A stretch of DNA of 64,000 bases, taken from the NCBI GenBank assembly GCA_015179125.1, contig WHVA01000070.1, positions 124,001 through 188,000 on the forward strand. The letters are read 5' to 3'. How positions within the stretch are numbered: position 1 is the stretch's first letter; every line of letters begins with the position of its first letter. Below the pieces are notes generated by a model. The model was not told the DNA's origin and searched no databases. It saw nothing but the letters and a program-made list of their open reading frames with translations. The position numbers and the translations under genes are program-made. This document shows positions 9,336 through 20,500 of the stretch, piece after piece. The DNA is from Gautieria morchelliformis (taxonomy: Eukaryota; Basidiomycota; Agaricomycetes; Gomphales; Gomphaceae).

Positions 9336-12198
9336 AATAGGGACAGAGCCTTGCCGAGTGTGCGGAAAAAGGAGGACACGAATTCCGATCCATGGTCGGA
9401 AGTGACATGGGAAGGGATTCCGTGCTTGGAAAAGACATGGAGCATGAAGAGCTGTGCGGAAGTGATGGTGTCGTAGGTCGGAATAAAGATGGACTGCTTT
9501 GTGAGGCGGTCAACGATCACTAGAATGGTATCATAGCCAGATGACTTAGGAAGTTTCTCAATGAAATCCATGGATATTGAATTCCACGGTTGTTCCGGGA
9601 TTGGAAGTTGCTTCAGAAGGCGGTAAGGTTTGTGACGTTGAGGCTTGGCGCGCATACAGGTGGTGCATAACTTGCAGTAGTCTTGGAGCATTGTGCGGAG
9701 AAGAGGCCAAGTGTAGGTATGTCGGATTATGTCAAGGGTTTTGTTTTGGCTTTGGTGTCCTGAGAGCGGGTGATCCTGGCTTTGCTGGAGCACGTGAAGT
9801 TGTAGATCATTGGTATCCGGAACGTAAATCCGGGACTTGTACCGGAGAAATCCGTCGGAATCAAGGGACCATCCAGGACTGGTTGGGTCATCGAGGTGGG
9901 TTGCGGAGATGGGGACGGAACGGAGTGCAGAACGGATGTCGGAATGGAGAGACTCGGTGTCCATAATGATTGAGGCACGGAGTAGCGGAAACTGCAATGC
10001 TATGGCACGCAGGGACGATGCCAGTTGCTCAGTGGAGAATACTGGGCAGAAATTGTGCGGATTAACGCTGGCATAGTCGCTACTTCCCTCTTTTGGGTAG
10101 ACATCCCAACGTCTAGTGAGTGCATCGGGTTTTGCTCCGAGCTTTCCGGGGCGGAAGCGGGTCACCATGTTGAACTGTGAGAGATATTCAGACCAGCGGA
10201 CTTGACGGCGAGTCAAAATCTTAGTAGTCGCAAAATACTCAAGGTTTTTATGATCTGTTACAATGTCTATCGGATAAGTTGGACCTTCGAGGTAGTGTCT
10301 CCAGATTTTGAAGGCTTCAAAAATTGCAAGTAGTTCCTTATCGTGGATGTCGTAGTTGAGTTCTGGGGCGGAAGAGGTGCGGGAATGAAAAGCGATCGGA
10401 TGAATTTCTCCGTCGTCAGGGGAAATGATGGAAAGAATGGCGGCTAGCATGTAGTCGGAAGCGTCGGTTTCAAGTACATGTTGGGCATCAGGAATCCAGA
10501 AACCGAGTATAGGAGCCATAGTGAAAGCCGATTTGAGGGCTTCAAATGCGGAACGGCATTCCGGAGTGAAATTCCATGGGGCACCCTTCCTGGTGAGACG
10601 CGTGAGCGGAACAGTAATGTTGGAAAAATTGTAAATGAAACGCCGGTAAAAGTTGGCGAAACCAAGGAAAGACTGCACATCCTTAACATGTTGGGGTTCC
10701 GGCCATTCTTGAATTGCCTTGACTTTGTCCTCTGCCATGGTAAGACCTGTAGGAGAGAGGATGTAGCCGAGGTATTTGACCGTGTCGCGATGCCATTCGC
10801 ATTTCTCTGCTTTTGCGTAGAGATGGTGTTTGCGTAGACGGCGGAGTACTTCGCGGACATGTTCCTGATGTTTTTCCGGTGTGTCAGAATAGATAAGGAT
10901 GTCATCAATGTAGACTAGAACGCATACGTCAAGAAGGTCGGAAAATACATCCTTCATAAATCGCTGAAAAGCGGCAGGAGCATTGGTTAGACCAAAAGGC
11001 ATGCCAACCCACTCAAAAGCACCATAGCGAGTGCACAAGGTGGTTTTCCACTCGTCACCTTCGCGGATGCGGACAAGGTGATAAGCGTGCCGGAGGTCGA
11101 TTTTGGTGTAGATCTTCGCCCTGCGGGGAGTGTCGAGGAGGTCGGAAATGCACGGAAGTGGATATTTGTCCTTCTTAGTGAGGGCGTTAAGTCCTCGGAA
11201 ATCGACGCAGAGGCAGAGAGATCCATCCTTCTTCTTGATGAAAAGGACCCGGGCGCCATGCGGAGACAGCGAAGGGCAGATAAAGCCCATGTTCAGATGT
11301 TCATCGACTAACTCGCGGAGAGTCTGGAGTTCACTTTGCGAAAGGGAGTAGATCGGTCCAAGGGGCGGAGATGCTCCTTCTTCCAAATCTATCTTTAGAT
11401 TGTAAGGTCGATGTTCAGCAGGTTTATCAGCTTTGGCCTTATTGAACACATCTGGGAAGTCACGATATTCTTCCGGAACTGAGCTCATGTCGACCGGAGC
11501 GGAAGTCGAGGCGGAACGAGCCTTGACTGAAGCCGAATCGGATAGGTGAAGCTGGAAAACGGTCGTACCTTCTTGCCGTTGCAATACGCGGAAAGTGGTG
11601 GCGGAAATGAGCGCAATTTGAGGAGCTTCGAGGGGCGGAGGTGCTAAAGCGGGACCGGAGTGCGGAACTGAATCCACAAGCGGAGTTGCAGAAGAGGTTT
11701 GAACCATCTTTGCGGACGACGTCGGAATAGACGAAAGTTGATCCGTGGTACGGAACTGTATTTGACCCAATGCCCAGTTAATCGATGGATTATATCGGGT
11801 GAGCCAATTGGGTCCTAGTACAACAGAACAGCTAGCATCTAGCGGAGTAACGTAAAACGTAACTTCATGGTTGTCCCCAGTAGCGAAACGGATAGACAGG
11901 TCCATGACTTGGGAAATTGCCGTGTTGGACGACCCATCGAAAAGGCGGAGCGGAATTGTCGGAATGTTGCGGGTCAGAAGTTTATGTTTCAAAACAAAGT
12001 CAGAATCGAGGAAACAGTGAGTCGAACCAGAGTCGATCAGTGCTGTAAACGGGGGTGCAGAAATTGTGTCAGAAGTAAGCGGAACTGAGAGGGAGTCGGA
12101 GGACGAAAGAGCGGATGCATTGAGTTTAACCTCGTTTGTCACACGAATGGGGTCAACACAGCCCTCAGCTCGTGCGGAGGCCGGAGGACTGCTGACTA
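9299..12198 (-). pseudogene. Pol polyprotein of Ty3/gypsy family G, truncated in integrase
   Basis: The frame is open for over 950 codons from the gag overlap. Counted from the GTG at 12142, domains come in Ty3 order. Aspartic protease: ALIDSGSTHCF, with DSG at residues 37-39. Reverse transcriptase: KIDLRHAYH at about 347 and the catalytic VYIDDILIYSD, with the DD pair at 413-414. RNase H: LETDASDYMLAAILS at about 557. Integrase: the HHCC zinc motif (HPLSGHQSQ to CTTCMRAK), then the first two catalytic Asp in SMDFIEKLP and TSDHGSEF. The frame then derails and stops at 9299, so the third catalytic residue is missing. The absence of nonsense codons in about 2.9 kb contrasts with gag, which has three. 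Translation depends on a -1 shift from gag. Confidence 0.9.
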
Positions 12199-12205
12199 TT
12201 TTTTT
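12196..12205 (-). promoter_or_regulatory. Programmed -1 frameshift site at the gag-pol junction
   Basis: On the minus strand gag ends GCA AAA AAA TAG. The heptamer A AAA AAA fits the X XXY YYZ slippery rule in the gag frame, and pol is open in the -1 frame from this point (AAA AAA ATA GTC...) through to the protease. The stop codon sits immediately after the slip site. Placement, phase and overlap all agree with -1 frameshifting. I did not identify a downstream pseudoknot. Confidence 0.75.
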
Positions 12206-13623
12206 GCATCTGTAGGGGGAGCCGCTTCGGATTTCTCTTCCGTCTTCGCCGCGCGGCCCTTGGCCTTACCGGTGGAAGCGGAAGCTCGGGTGCAGTCGCA
12301 AGCGACGTGACCGCCTTTGCCGCAGAAAAGGCAAAGGTTGTTGTCCATGCGATGCTGGTGTTCTGCAGGGGTTAGTTTTCCGTCCTTCCCAAGTTTGTCG
12401 GAAATGTCCGGGGTGCTCTTCCGGGTGTTGGTGTTAGAACCAGAGGCCTGGTTGTTGCGAGGTGTGGAGTTGTTGTTCCGGTTGCCGGAGGTGGATCCGG
12501 AACTGTTGTTGTTGTTGTTTCCAGAGTTGTTGTTTCTGGAATTGGTCTTCTTCTTGTCTTTATCAGACTTTTTGTCAGAAGACTTGTGGTTCTTGCTCTG
12601 GGCGGAAGTTTCACGAGTGATTTCGGAATGTCTTTCCCAGTAGCGTGAATCAATGGATTGGGCTAGGTTGCGGAGGTCGGTAAGGGTGGCAGGGTTTCCG
12701 ATGCGGGCAATTTCATCCTTGATCTGGGATGGCAAGCCCATGTAGAATTGGTGTCGGAGTGCGGCTTCTCCCCATTGGACTTGAGGAGCAAGCTGCTGGA
12801 AAGTGACAATGTATTTAGCTATCTTATGAGTGTCTTTCATACGAAGCTTATCAAGTCCATTTTCCGCATCAGCTTCCATATCAAATGGTCCGAAGTTGCT
12901 GCGGAGTTCGGAAACGAAGTTGTGGTAATCGTCAGCCCAGTCGATGAGGGCGAACGGGTCCATGAGGGTGGGTTCGAAATAGTCGAGAGCCATGCCTCGG
13001 AGATAGGAAAGGGTGTAATTGACCTTTCATTTGTCGTCGGGAAAGGCATTGGGACAATCGCGGAAATTGAGTTGAAGCTGGACCAAAAAAGGCTGGAGCT
13101 TCTTGGGGTTGGAACCGTCGAATTGATCCGGTTCACGGACTTTTGTCTTGGGGCATGGTGGGGCTTGGGCCGGGAGCTGGAGTTGGCCGGCTGGCATAGC
13201 GATAGCTTGTGCAAGATCCGGAACTGGCGCGGGCAGAACTGAGTTGGCGGGAATTGGAGGTGGAATTGGAGGTGGAATTGGAGGTGGAGGACCACCAGGT
13301 GGGCCGCCATGAGGGCCGCCTGGACGTGGTCCTGGTGGAGGTGGTGGTGCTGGAGCTGGGTGTCGGAATGATGCTGCTGTTTGTTTGCCGCTGCTGCTCA
13401 TTGAGTTCCCGTCCTAGTCAGGATTGTCGTCGGGATTGTCGTCGGGATTAGCGTCGGGAACTTCTTCGAAGCATTGCAGAATAGCGTCGGAAAGCTCATC
13501 ATCTGCACGAGAGCTGCTGGAGGGTTCCGCGTGTCTTGCTGCTGTGGATCTAAGACTGCCAAAATAAGAGAGAGCTTCGACAGCTCCTGCTCAAGCTGAA
13601 GTAGCTGTGGTACGAGGAGGCAT
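12196..13623 (-). pseudogene. Gag of Ty3/gypsy family G with three nonsense codons
   Basis: The frame runs 476 codons from an ATG only 33 nt after the LTR. It holds a Pro-rich region, the retrotrans_gag core (YLRGMALDYFEPTLMD, LASQ-type helices, YMGLPSQIKDEIAR), an Asn/Ser-rich low-complexity stretch, and a zinc knuckle CLFCGKGGHVACDC (CCHC spacing intact). Gag forms the particle and packages element RNA. Three in-frame stops interrupt it: TGA at 13591-13593, TAG at 13414-13416 and TGA at 13027-13029. Each is explained by a single C-to-T change (CGA or CAG). A second ATG at 13401 would avoid the first two but not the third. This copy cannot make full Gag without suppression. Confidence 0.85.
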
Positions 13624-13643
13624 AGTGATAGTTACCGGGTGGG

Positions 13644-13654
13644 AATCAGATAAT
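13644..13654 (-). other. Self-priming primer-binding site, 11 nt
   Basis: Two bases after the LTR, the minus strand reads ATTATCTGATT. This is the exact reverse complement of AATCAGATAAT, which lies in the LTR about 35 nt after the TATA box (13918-13928 in this LTR), where the RNA should begin. In Tf1 of fission yeast the first 11 nt of the RNA pair with an 11-nt site next to the LTR and prime reverse transcription. Position and length agree here. No tRNA 3'-end complement is seen. Confidence 0.75.
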
Positions 13655-13656
13655 AC

Positions 13657-14314
13657 TGTTACATATCGAGATTTCCGCTAAGTTGGAACTGGAAAGGACA
13701 GCGGCTTCAACTTATAGGGTGCGCCCCCAATGAACTATCGTCCTAAGTATTTCGGAAATGAGTCGGAAGTCGGAAAGTACTGAACTAAAGCTTCGTTGGA
13801 ACTTGAGTCGGTACTGAGGCGGAAGATGGAAGGTGGAAGTCGGAGAGACGGAGGTCTTGCTAGACTCGCTGTGCTAAGAACAGGAGATGGAGCGAAGGAA
13901 ATCAAGTATCGAAGGCGATTATCTGATTGCAGAATAACAGACATACATGACAGGCTTTTATACAAAGAGCTGAGACAACAGGTAATGAGATGATACTAAG
14001 CAAATTCCAGGGGGAGCAGAAGTCGGGTAGACATGCGTGGGAACTAACTAATTGGGAACAATGGGACTACAACGGGGGTTCAGGGTAAGGTAAAACAATG
14101 GCAAAGAACAAGGGGTCGGAAAACATATCTGACAACAAACTACAAGGGTGACCAGATATATGATCTTGATGAATGATGAAGCGTGTCCGGGTGTCCGAGT
14201 AATAGAGTCGAAAGAACAAGGGAGTAGAACAAGGGGTGGGATGTCGGAAATATTGGAGGGGCAGAAAGTGTTGCGGAACTGAAGGTCACAAGTCAGAAAT
14301 GCACGGTCGTAACA
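13657..14314 (-). mobile_element. 5' LTR of Ty3/gypsy family G (658 bp)
   Basis: On the minus strand it begins TGTTACGACCGTGC and ends CGATATGTAACA, matching the LTR at 614-1264. It contains TTTGTATAAAAGC as a TATA element, the likely RNA start region near 13918-13928, and a conserved 3' block (TAGGACGATAGTTCATTGGG-like). Transcription proceeds leftward into gag. Confidence 0.85.
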
Positions 14315-14954
14315 CATCACCAAGCCTAGCATTTATACTAGGCAGGGCAGATTTGATTTCTTTTTTCTATTGAACTCCATGACACAACCAGCTGATTATT
14401 ATCCTGACACTATGTGGACAGGGGCTTTGTATGCTAAGTACAGAACTCTATTCCAAAGCCTAAATAACCCTGATACTATCTCCATCACCCCATGATTTTA
14501 TGACTATAATTAGTCACCCCTTAGTTACAAGTAGTTTTTCAACCCATCTGCTCACTATCTTGAACACCAGTAGTTACCACTAATATAGTATAAATAGTTA
14601 CTACAAATGTATGAACGAAATCATCCAGAATCAACTGTTTCACCCCCTGAAATCACTGTAGTCTTGTTTGATAGCTACAGAGCTTAAATCTCGATAGTTT
14701 ACTTCAAATATTCATTGAGGGTTCACTATCACTGTTTACTCTATACTACCTCAAAAGTAAACGCTTTTGACTTGGTTATCCCTTAGATCGACACCATTTT
14801 CCTGTTGACATGGTCACGTGACCTTCATCCATCAGTGCCGGACGCGTCTCGAGGGGCTTAGTCAGCACACAGAGGAAGGACGAATATAGCGGTCCCAACC
14901 GCTAAGCAATAGAGTTTATTTGTTAAAGGCACTACTTAATATCTTAATCCAAAA
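14315..14954 (-). mobile_element. Truncated LTR of copia-associated family Z, copy C
   Basis: It matches the distal two thirds of the repeats at 34594-35638 and 36085-37156, from CATCACCAAGCCTAGCATT to TCTTAATCCAAAA. The left part is missing at the boundary with the Ty3 LTR, so the Ty3 element probably inserted into it or deleted across it. Orientation is assigned from copy A, which follows a minus-strand copia pol. Confidence 0.7.
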
Positions 14955-15380
14955 TATCCATGGTCATCACACCTTGAAGGGCTTGGGAAAGGTCAGAGGG
15001 CCGCACCCTCACATACGACGGAGAGGTCTTGTTCTTAGACCCACAGATGCTGCACTATTTAAGTGTCGCAATTGGTAGACATATATTACTTGATTTGCAA
15101 CGAGGTGACCTCTCCTCATTGCTATTGCCTTATATAGATACATGATGTCGTGGCCCGAATATCCTGGGCCGAAATGTGGTGAATCGGGAAACTAGATTTT
15201 GACTCTCCGGTGAACCATAGTTTCTGGATGTCCACGGAAGTCCGTACGTCCTGAATTATTTTGCAGATAGTGTCGTCAGCTACAATCGAGGGCGGAATTT
15301 CATACGACCATATGCCATGAGCTTTGTGTAGGAACCATCTTTCTAGTCTAAAAACCTCGAAAAAAGCATTAAAAAGTCTG
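14955..15380. other. No gene recognised; one 70-codon open stretch on the minus strand
   Basis: Minus-strand sequence at about 15310-15120 is open for about 70 codons (with SIVADDTICKIIQD and FPIHHISAQDIRAT). I do not recognise it. The rest shows no features. Confidence 0.35.
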
Positions 15381-15389
15381 TAAAAAACC

Positions 15390-16550
15390 TTTTTCCCATC
15401 TTAACCTCAGCCAATACACACAGCTTTGATGGGGAACTGGATTTAGAATATTCCTTGAATTTTCTGGCATTTTTTCGCCAATTGTTCTGACCTCCTTGGC
15501 TCAAAACTGCCTTATTTTGCTTGACAAGGGTTATGAACCCATGAGAGTCCATAACTTTGTCATCGGCGCTCAATTTCAAACTCCGACCGGAGCGATCCTC
15601 GAACGCGCTTATTCAGAGCCGCACGTCCTCAAACACCCACAACTCCGACACTTTGGCTCTTTCAATCTCAGCTGGTGAGATTGGGAATATCCGGTGCAGC
15701 TTACACAAGCCTGTACACCTAAATATAGTTCAAACCCAGCAGACACATGACTTGCTTCATAGCAACCATGGCTGTGTAAGGCTGTGTGCAAGACTGCCCA
15801 ATGATATGCAGAGCCAAAACTAGGGTGCATAATCAAGCAATCTTATTGGATGCTGAGCCTCCAAGCTTAGTGCTACAACCCCTGAAATAGGACCCTTGGA
15901 CATCATAGGGCTGTGCAGGGCTATGCAGGGCTATGCAAGGCTATGCAGGGCTGTGTAAGGCTATGCCGGGCTGTGCAAATCAGGGAAGGTGATTGGCTAT
16001 CTATTCTTAATTTCCTTGCACAAACACACCACTATAGTTACGAGGGTGTGTTTTAGCTGCGCAAATATTTACTTATGACATCACTCGCCTAATAGATAGA
16101 AGCTCCCCATTTTATGTAATCCTGTGTAATTTACAATATAAAAGGAGGCCATTCTGACCCCCTAGGAAAATCATCCAATCTAGCAATCTACTGCTTCTAT
16201 CCTACACATGACTCGTGTGACTTGCATCTTACTAAGCTGCTAATCCCAGCTAGGGTTATTCACTTACTTTAGTGTCTAATTCCTTGTTAAGTAGATACTT
16301 TTCTGCTTAGCCACCTAGACTAATCCTCCGGGTGTAATTCTACAGAGTGAGTCTGTCAATTGATAGTCTTGCCATTCGCACTCCAATACCCGAGAGAGTT
16401 GATCAGTTGATTTTCCTGGTTAATATCTTTCACAAGTCAATTCCTGTTACTTGTAAAAGCCGCCTTAGATTCTATTCTTTGCCTCTCGTTTTATTGCTGT
16501 GCGCTGGTAGATTATCAGGGCAGTCCATTTATAAACTCGCCTGCTAAGTA
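15390..16550 (+). repeat. Dispersed LTR-like repeat D, copy 1
   Basis: Blocks in this segment match, in reverse orientation and order, the sequence at 50789-52990: GGCTCAAA followed by AATTTCAAACTCCG and CACCCACAA near the left, and ATATAAAAGGAGGCC, TCTATCCTACACA, TGACTTGCATCTTA, TTTCACAAGTCAA towards the right. AATATAAAAGG (about 16135-16145) could be a TATA element. The pattern fits a long LTR of an element whose interior is not in the window. Divergence between copies is high. Confidence 0.55.
15905..15977 (+). repeat. Tandem repeat of a 10-bp unit (GGGCTATGCA)
   Basis: About seven consecutive units of GGGCTRTGCA with small changes (GGGCTGTGCA, AGGCTATGCA, GGGCTGTGTA). It lies inside the LTR-like repeat D, and similar single words occur about 130 bp upstream. 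Confidence 0.8.
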
Positions 16551-16564
16551 CATTCCTTTATATT

Positions 16565-16828
16565 TTGGAATACGCTTGGACCCGATAGTGTCCTTGAACC
16601 TACAGTCTTTTAGTTTATTGTTCAATGCTGCTAAGAAACGCATTGCCTTCCATCCGTATTAACTTGGACTAGTTTTTACGCGGATTGCAACCAAGGTACA
16701 AATATTAAATTATTTCCGGAGTTGTGCTGCAGCATTGTTTAATATTCTTTGAGTCTCGTAAACGACACGTTCTGATAGATTGAAGTGTTAGCAATAACAC
16801 CAAAGTCTTGAAGGGTTCCAAAACAAGC
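16565..16828 (-). repeat. Dispersed repeat R, copy 1
   Basis: This block matches 37878-38148 from TGGACCCGATAGTGTCC to AAGTCTTGAAGGGTTCCAAA. On the minus strand both copies are partly open and share CFGTLQDFGVIAN, YQNVSFTRL and FLAALNNKLK. It may derive from exons of an unrecognised transposon or host gene; stops interrupt it here. Confidence 0.7.
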
Positions 16829-17400
16829 TTCATTGGTCAGCACGTCGGCCGCAGTGGAGAGAGCACCATCATCTGATATAGGTCAATGACATAATGTAAA
16901 GTGAACATACACAAGCAAACATCACCATCATGTCCCCAAGACTGCTGGTGTAGTCTGCACCTGCGCTTTGCAGGTGGAAATTCGCTGCTATCCTCTCTCT
17001 GCGGCTTTTGCTGCGAGAGGAGATGCAGGGAGAGTAGCGGAGCGTTGTGTTCCTGACAGGCATGAGGAAACAGGCAGTGGGGCCAAGTCAAGTTCTATGG
17101 AATCCGCCATTTTGGTAATTCACCTGTGTTGGGTGCATTTATGCTCCTGCACCAAAATCAAGCATAATATGTTCAATTTATTGTGTGGTGTTTCAATCTC
17201 TTCTCACATTGTTCTTGTACCATGCATTCACTTCTCTGGTTATTTTCGAAATTTTCGGGTCACTCCCTATCTCTCCATTTCATCCTGTTATTTCTATTTT
17301 CACAGGCCCAGCGGAGTTTAAAATGACTTCGACGCGCGAGCCCTTGGGCGCTAAAGGGCCGGGTGCATGTATATGCCTTCTGAGACAGGATTGTACTCCT

Positions 17401-17434
17401 CCTCTCTCAGTGACAATAAATTCACTGAGAGAGG
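17401..17434. repeat. Perfect 13-bp stem hairpin with AATAAA in the loop
   Basis: CCTCTCTCAGTGA and TCACTGAGAGAGG are separated by the 8-nt loop CAATAAAT. A partial second copy (GTGACAATAAATTCACTGAG) follows about 100 bp later. It lies just beyond the 3' end of the kinase gene that reads leftward; a role in RNA processing is only a guess. Confidence 0.6.
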
Positions 17435-17530
17435 CGAGTAGTATTCTTTGTATTTTCATAGCATGTTGACTGAAAATCATGTAGTACATTTGATTCTAGG
17501 TATTGTATTAATATATCGGTGACAATAAAT

Positions 17531-20500
17531 TCACTGAGAGAGTACATTTGACTCTAGCTTTCTAAGAACTCTACCAAACCTTCCCTGCCATAACCCCAGA
17601 GTTGCTAACAACCTGATCTCCTGGAAGAGCAATCGCTGTAGGAAGTTGTGGGCATGAAACTGATGCTCGGGAGGCACTTGTATGCCATACCAGGGAAACG
17701 AAAAGTAGCGCCAAAGCTCCTGAAGTGTCGCAGAAAATCCTGCTAGTTTTTCGGGAAGCATCTTTTTTTTTTTTTTGTTATCCCATTTTATGTCTTTTGG
17801 GGCAAAGCCCTATGTAAGACAGTTTCTACACAGCGCCCATCAACATGTTGCTTCTACCTGACCTTTCCACCTCTATCTCCGCTTGTGCTCTGCGGGCAAA
17901 GCCCCGAGCCTGTCCGTGCCTGCGTTGGCGAGGATGTTGTTCTTTGTGCATTGCGCAGCATGTTCTCCACTCCCCTTCTTTCTACCTTCTGTCATCCTCT
18001 CACTGTTGTGGCAGTTCCAGCTCCCTGTGTGTCTTTGCGAACCTCCTAGTGCCCTGTACATACTTGAACAAATGCTTCATGGCCTTCGGCCTGCCCAGTA
18101 TGGTCGTGGGCATTGCGGCCCCTCTTCCAAGTGCTCGCTGTAGCTCCTGCCTCTGCGTGTCGTATGCCAGACACCTGAACAAATAGTGGTAGACTGTCTC
18201 CTCCGCCTTTTGACATGCGGGGCACATGGGTGAGTTCGCATTTCCCATCCTGTGTAAGTGCTTGTTCAGGCCTGCGTGCCCGGTCCTGAGCTGCATGAGT
18301 ATGCTGGCGTGTCTGCATGGTAGCTCCTGGCTGAGCCTGGCATATGCTGCGGATGGCATGGACCGATCGATCTTGTGTGCTATGCAGGCCCGCAGGGATC
18401 GTGTGAAGGCTGCCCTCGCCTCCTCTCATATGCTCTTTTGAAAGTGCTGTAGCTCTGCTGACCTGCTCTTGGGCATTATACCTCTGCACTTGATTGGGAT
18501 GAAACGCTCCTCGCGTGAATCTCCTCTCCCTGCCCTCTTGGCCTCTTCGTCTGCCCTTTCATTCCCCTCCACTGCTTCGTGCCTGGCACCCACCTCATTA
18601 CCACCTGAGCCCTTGGCTGCTGCTCCAGCACCCCCTCGATCTGCCTGTGCAGCGCGTTGACTAGATACTGCGCCGATATCGCCCTTTCTCTCCTGGTGGT
18701 TTGCATTGCCGCCTGGTTGTCGGCTGCTATCACGTATCTCGCCGCTCTCTCTGTGTTCAGCAGCTTGGCGCCCATCGCTGCTCCCACCAGTTCCGCCTCG
18801 AACACGGTATGCTCGTGCTTGGCCCCCATGTATAGCCTTACCGCTTGTCTCTCTATGCCGCCTCTGTACAGCACCGCCGCCGCTCCTACTCCTCCCTCTA
18901 TGCATGAGCCATCCGTGTACACTTTGACTTCGGCTGGATCTGTCAAAAGCTCGTCAATGGCCTGTCGTTTGTCCTGGGGGATACGTATCTGGAACGATGG
19001 CTTCCACTTTGGCCCAAAGCAGACCGTCTGTATCTTCTCCATCGTGTCTGGCTTCACTTCGTACACATGGAACATTTCGTGTAGCGGCGACCGGTGTTTC
19101 TTGACATACCTTGCCGCCGCTCTGTGTGCTTTTGGTGCCAGTGGGTGCAGCGGTGGCAAGCATGCTACCTTTGCTGTCGCGCGATGGACGATCTTTGCCA
19201 CCAGCAGGGGGAACGGATGCAAGTTGGCGTGGGCATCTAGCACGTCGTTTGCTGTCGTGCTCATCGCTCCCCTGATAGATATCGCGGCCTGCCTCTGGAC
19301 CCTCGCAAGCTTATTGATGTTTCCCTTTGTTCCCTTGCTGTGCTTTGTGCCTGGGATTAAAAATATGTCAGCGGCGTAGAGCATTCTTGGGATCGCGACT
19401 GCTAGGTAATATCTCCTCATGTACTTAGCTGTCGTGCCCTTCGTCAGCTTTGCGAGCCTCCTATACTGCGCAATGTACATGTCCCCCGGGAAGCATCTTT
19501 GCCCAGCGCTTCTCCATAAAACGCTCAAAGTAAGATCCACGAGCACTGCGGAGCTTCCCAATCTCATGCTCTGCAATGGCGTCAAATGTCTCCGAACGGA
19601 TACGTATGTTTTTGTAGCTGTCTGAACCTTTTGGGTTGGCGCGGACCATGAAGAACACAATGACCCAGAAAATGGATTCGGCATCGTGGATTGCTTGGTG
19701 CGAAACATGCTCATCATCCAAACGTTTGTATGTGGCCAATTGTTGGAAAAACTGTTCATCAGAACTGTCTCTGTCAGTCTGGGGATGTCAAATGATGGCC
19801 TTGTTGAGATCTTGCACATCTTGATCAAAAATATACTTGACGGGGTCAAGGAAAGGGTGGGCGAGAACGTCTGCGATCAAAGCTGGCGTGCCCTGTCCCA
19901 AGAAGTTAACCGAGTGCTACACCATAAAAATTACACGCTTACAGTGATACTGCACTGCTCATCCTTATGTCGGACGCAAGACGATAATCAGACTACTTGT
20001 AATGCCAACTTACCGGTTTTTTCCCCGTCTCACAAATTATCATGGCATTGTCGAAATCCATAAGAAGCACTTGCACCTTCAGCACCCTAGGATATGGCAT
20101 GAGGTTATGCCAGGAAACAATTGAAATATATAACTCACGGTTTGTTTAAGATCCTGTCAATGAATGGAATGTTAATGTTGTTTTCATCAGGACCCTCGAA
20201 ATGTTGATAGTTGATGAGGATGTTTGCCCAACTTATGTCACGATGCAATATGCCCTTCTTTTCCACAAGGATGCGATGAACTAAGGTTGGTTAGTGTCGG
20301 TATGGACAATAGAGCTACGCACAAACCTTCAGTGAGATCATACATGGCTTTCAAGAATTGCAAGACGTCCTTGCACTTACTCAAACTCTCCCCTGTTGTT
20401 GTTAAAGGTACCATGCATGCTTCTCGATGGCGATCCAGTGAATGATTTCTCAGCAACGGGAATGGGTGTTCTGACACATCCTTCAAAATCCTTGGGACTC

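Larger units (their letters stand above)
9299..14314 (-). mobile_element. Ty3/gypsy family G retrotransposon, 3' part missing
   Basis: In transcription order (right to left) it has a 5' LTR, an 11-nt self-complementary primer site, gag, a -1 frameshift signal, and pol with protease, reverse transcriptase, RNase H and part of integrase. The sequence breaks off inside the integrase core, so the last catalytic Glu, the C-terminal and any chromodomain, and the 3' LTR are absent. On the right it abuts another LTR-like repeat; CATCA next to its LTR could be half of a target duplication, but the partner is lost. The tRNA-independent priming places it with Tf1/sushi-type elements. Confidence 0.9.

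Noticed and set aside
12317..13242. Open frames on the plus strand opposite the Ty3 gag (for example 12317-12643, 12748-13242)
   Set aside because: They are shadows of the gag frame; their Leu-rich and Glu/Val-rich composition mirrors its Asn/Ser- and Pro-rich codons.
15905..15977. Possible CRISPR-like array
   Set aside because: The units are 10 bp with no spacers, in a fungal genome; it is a simple minisatellite.
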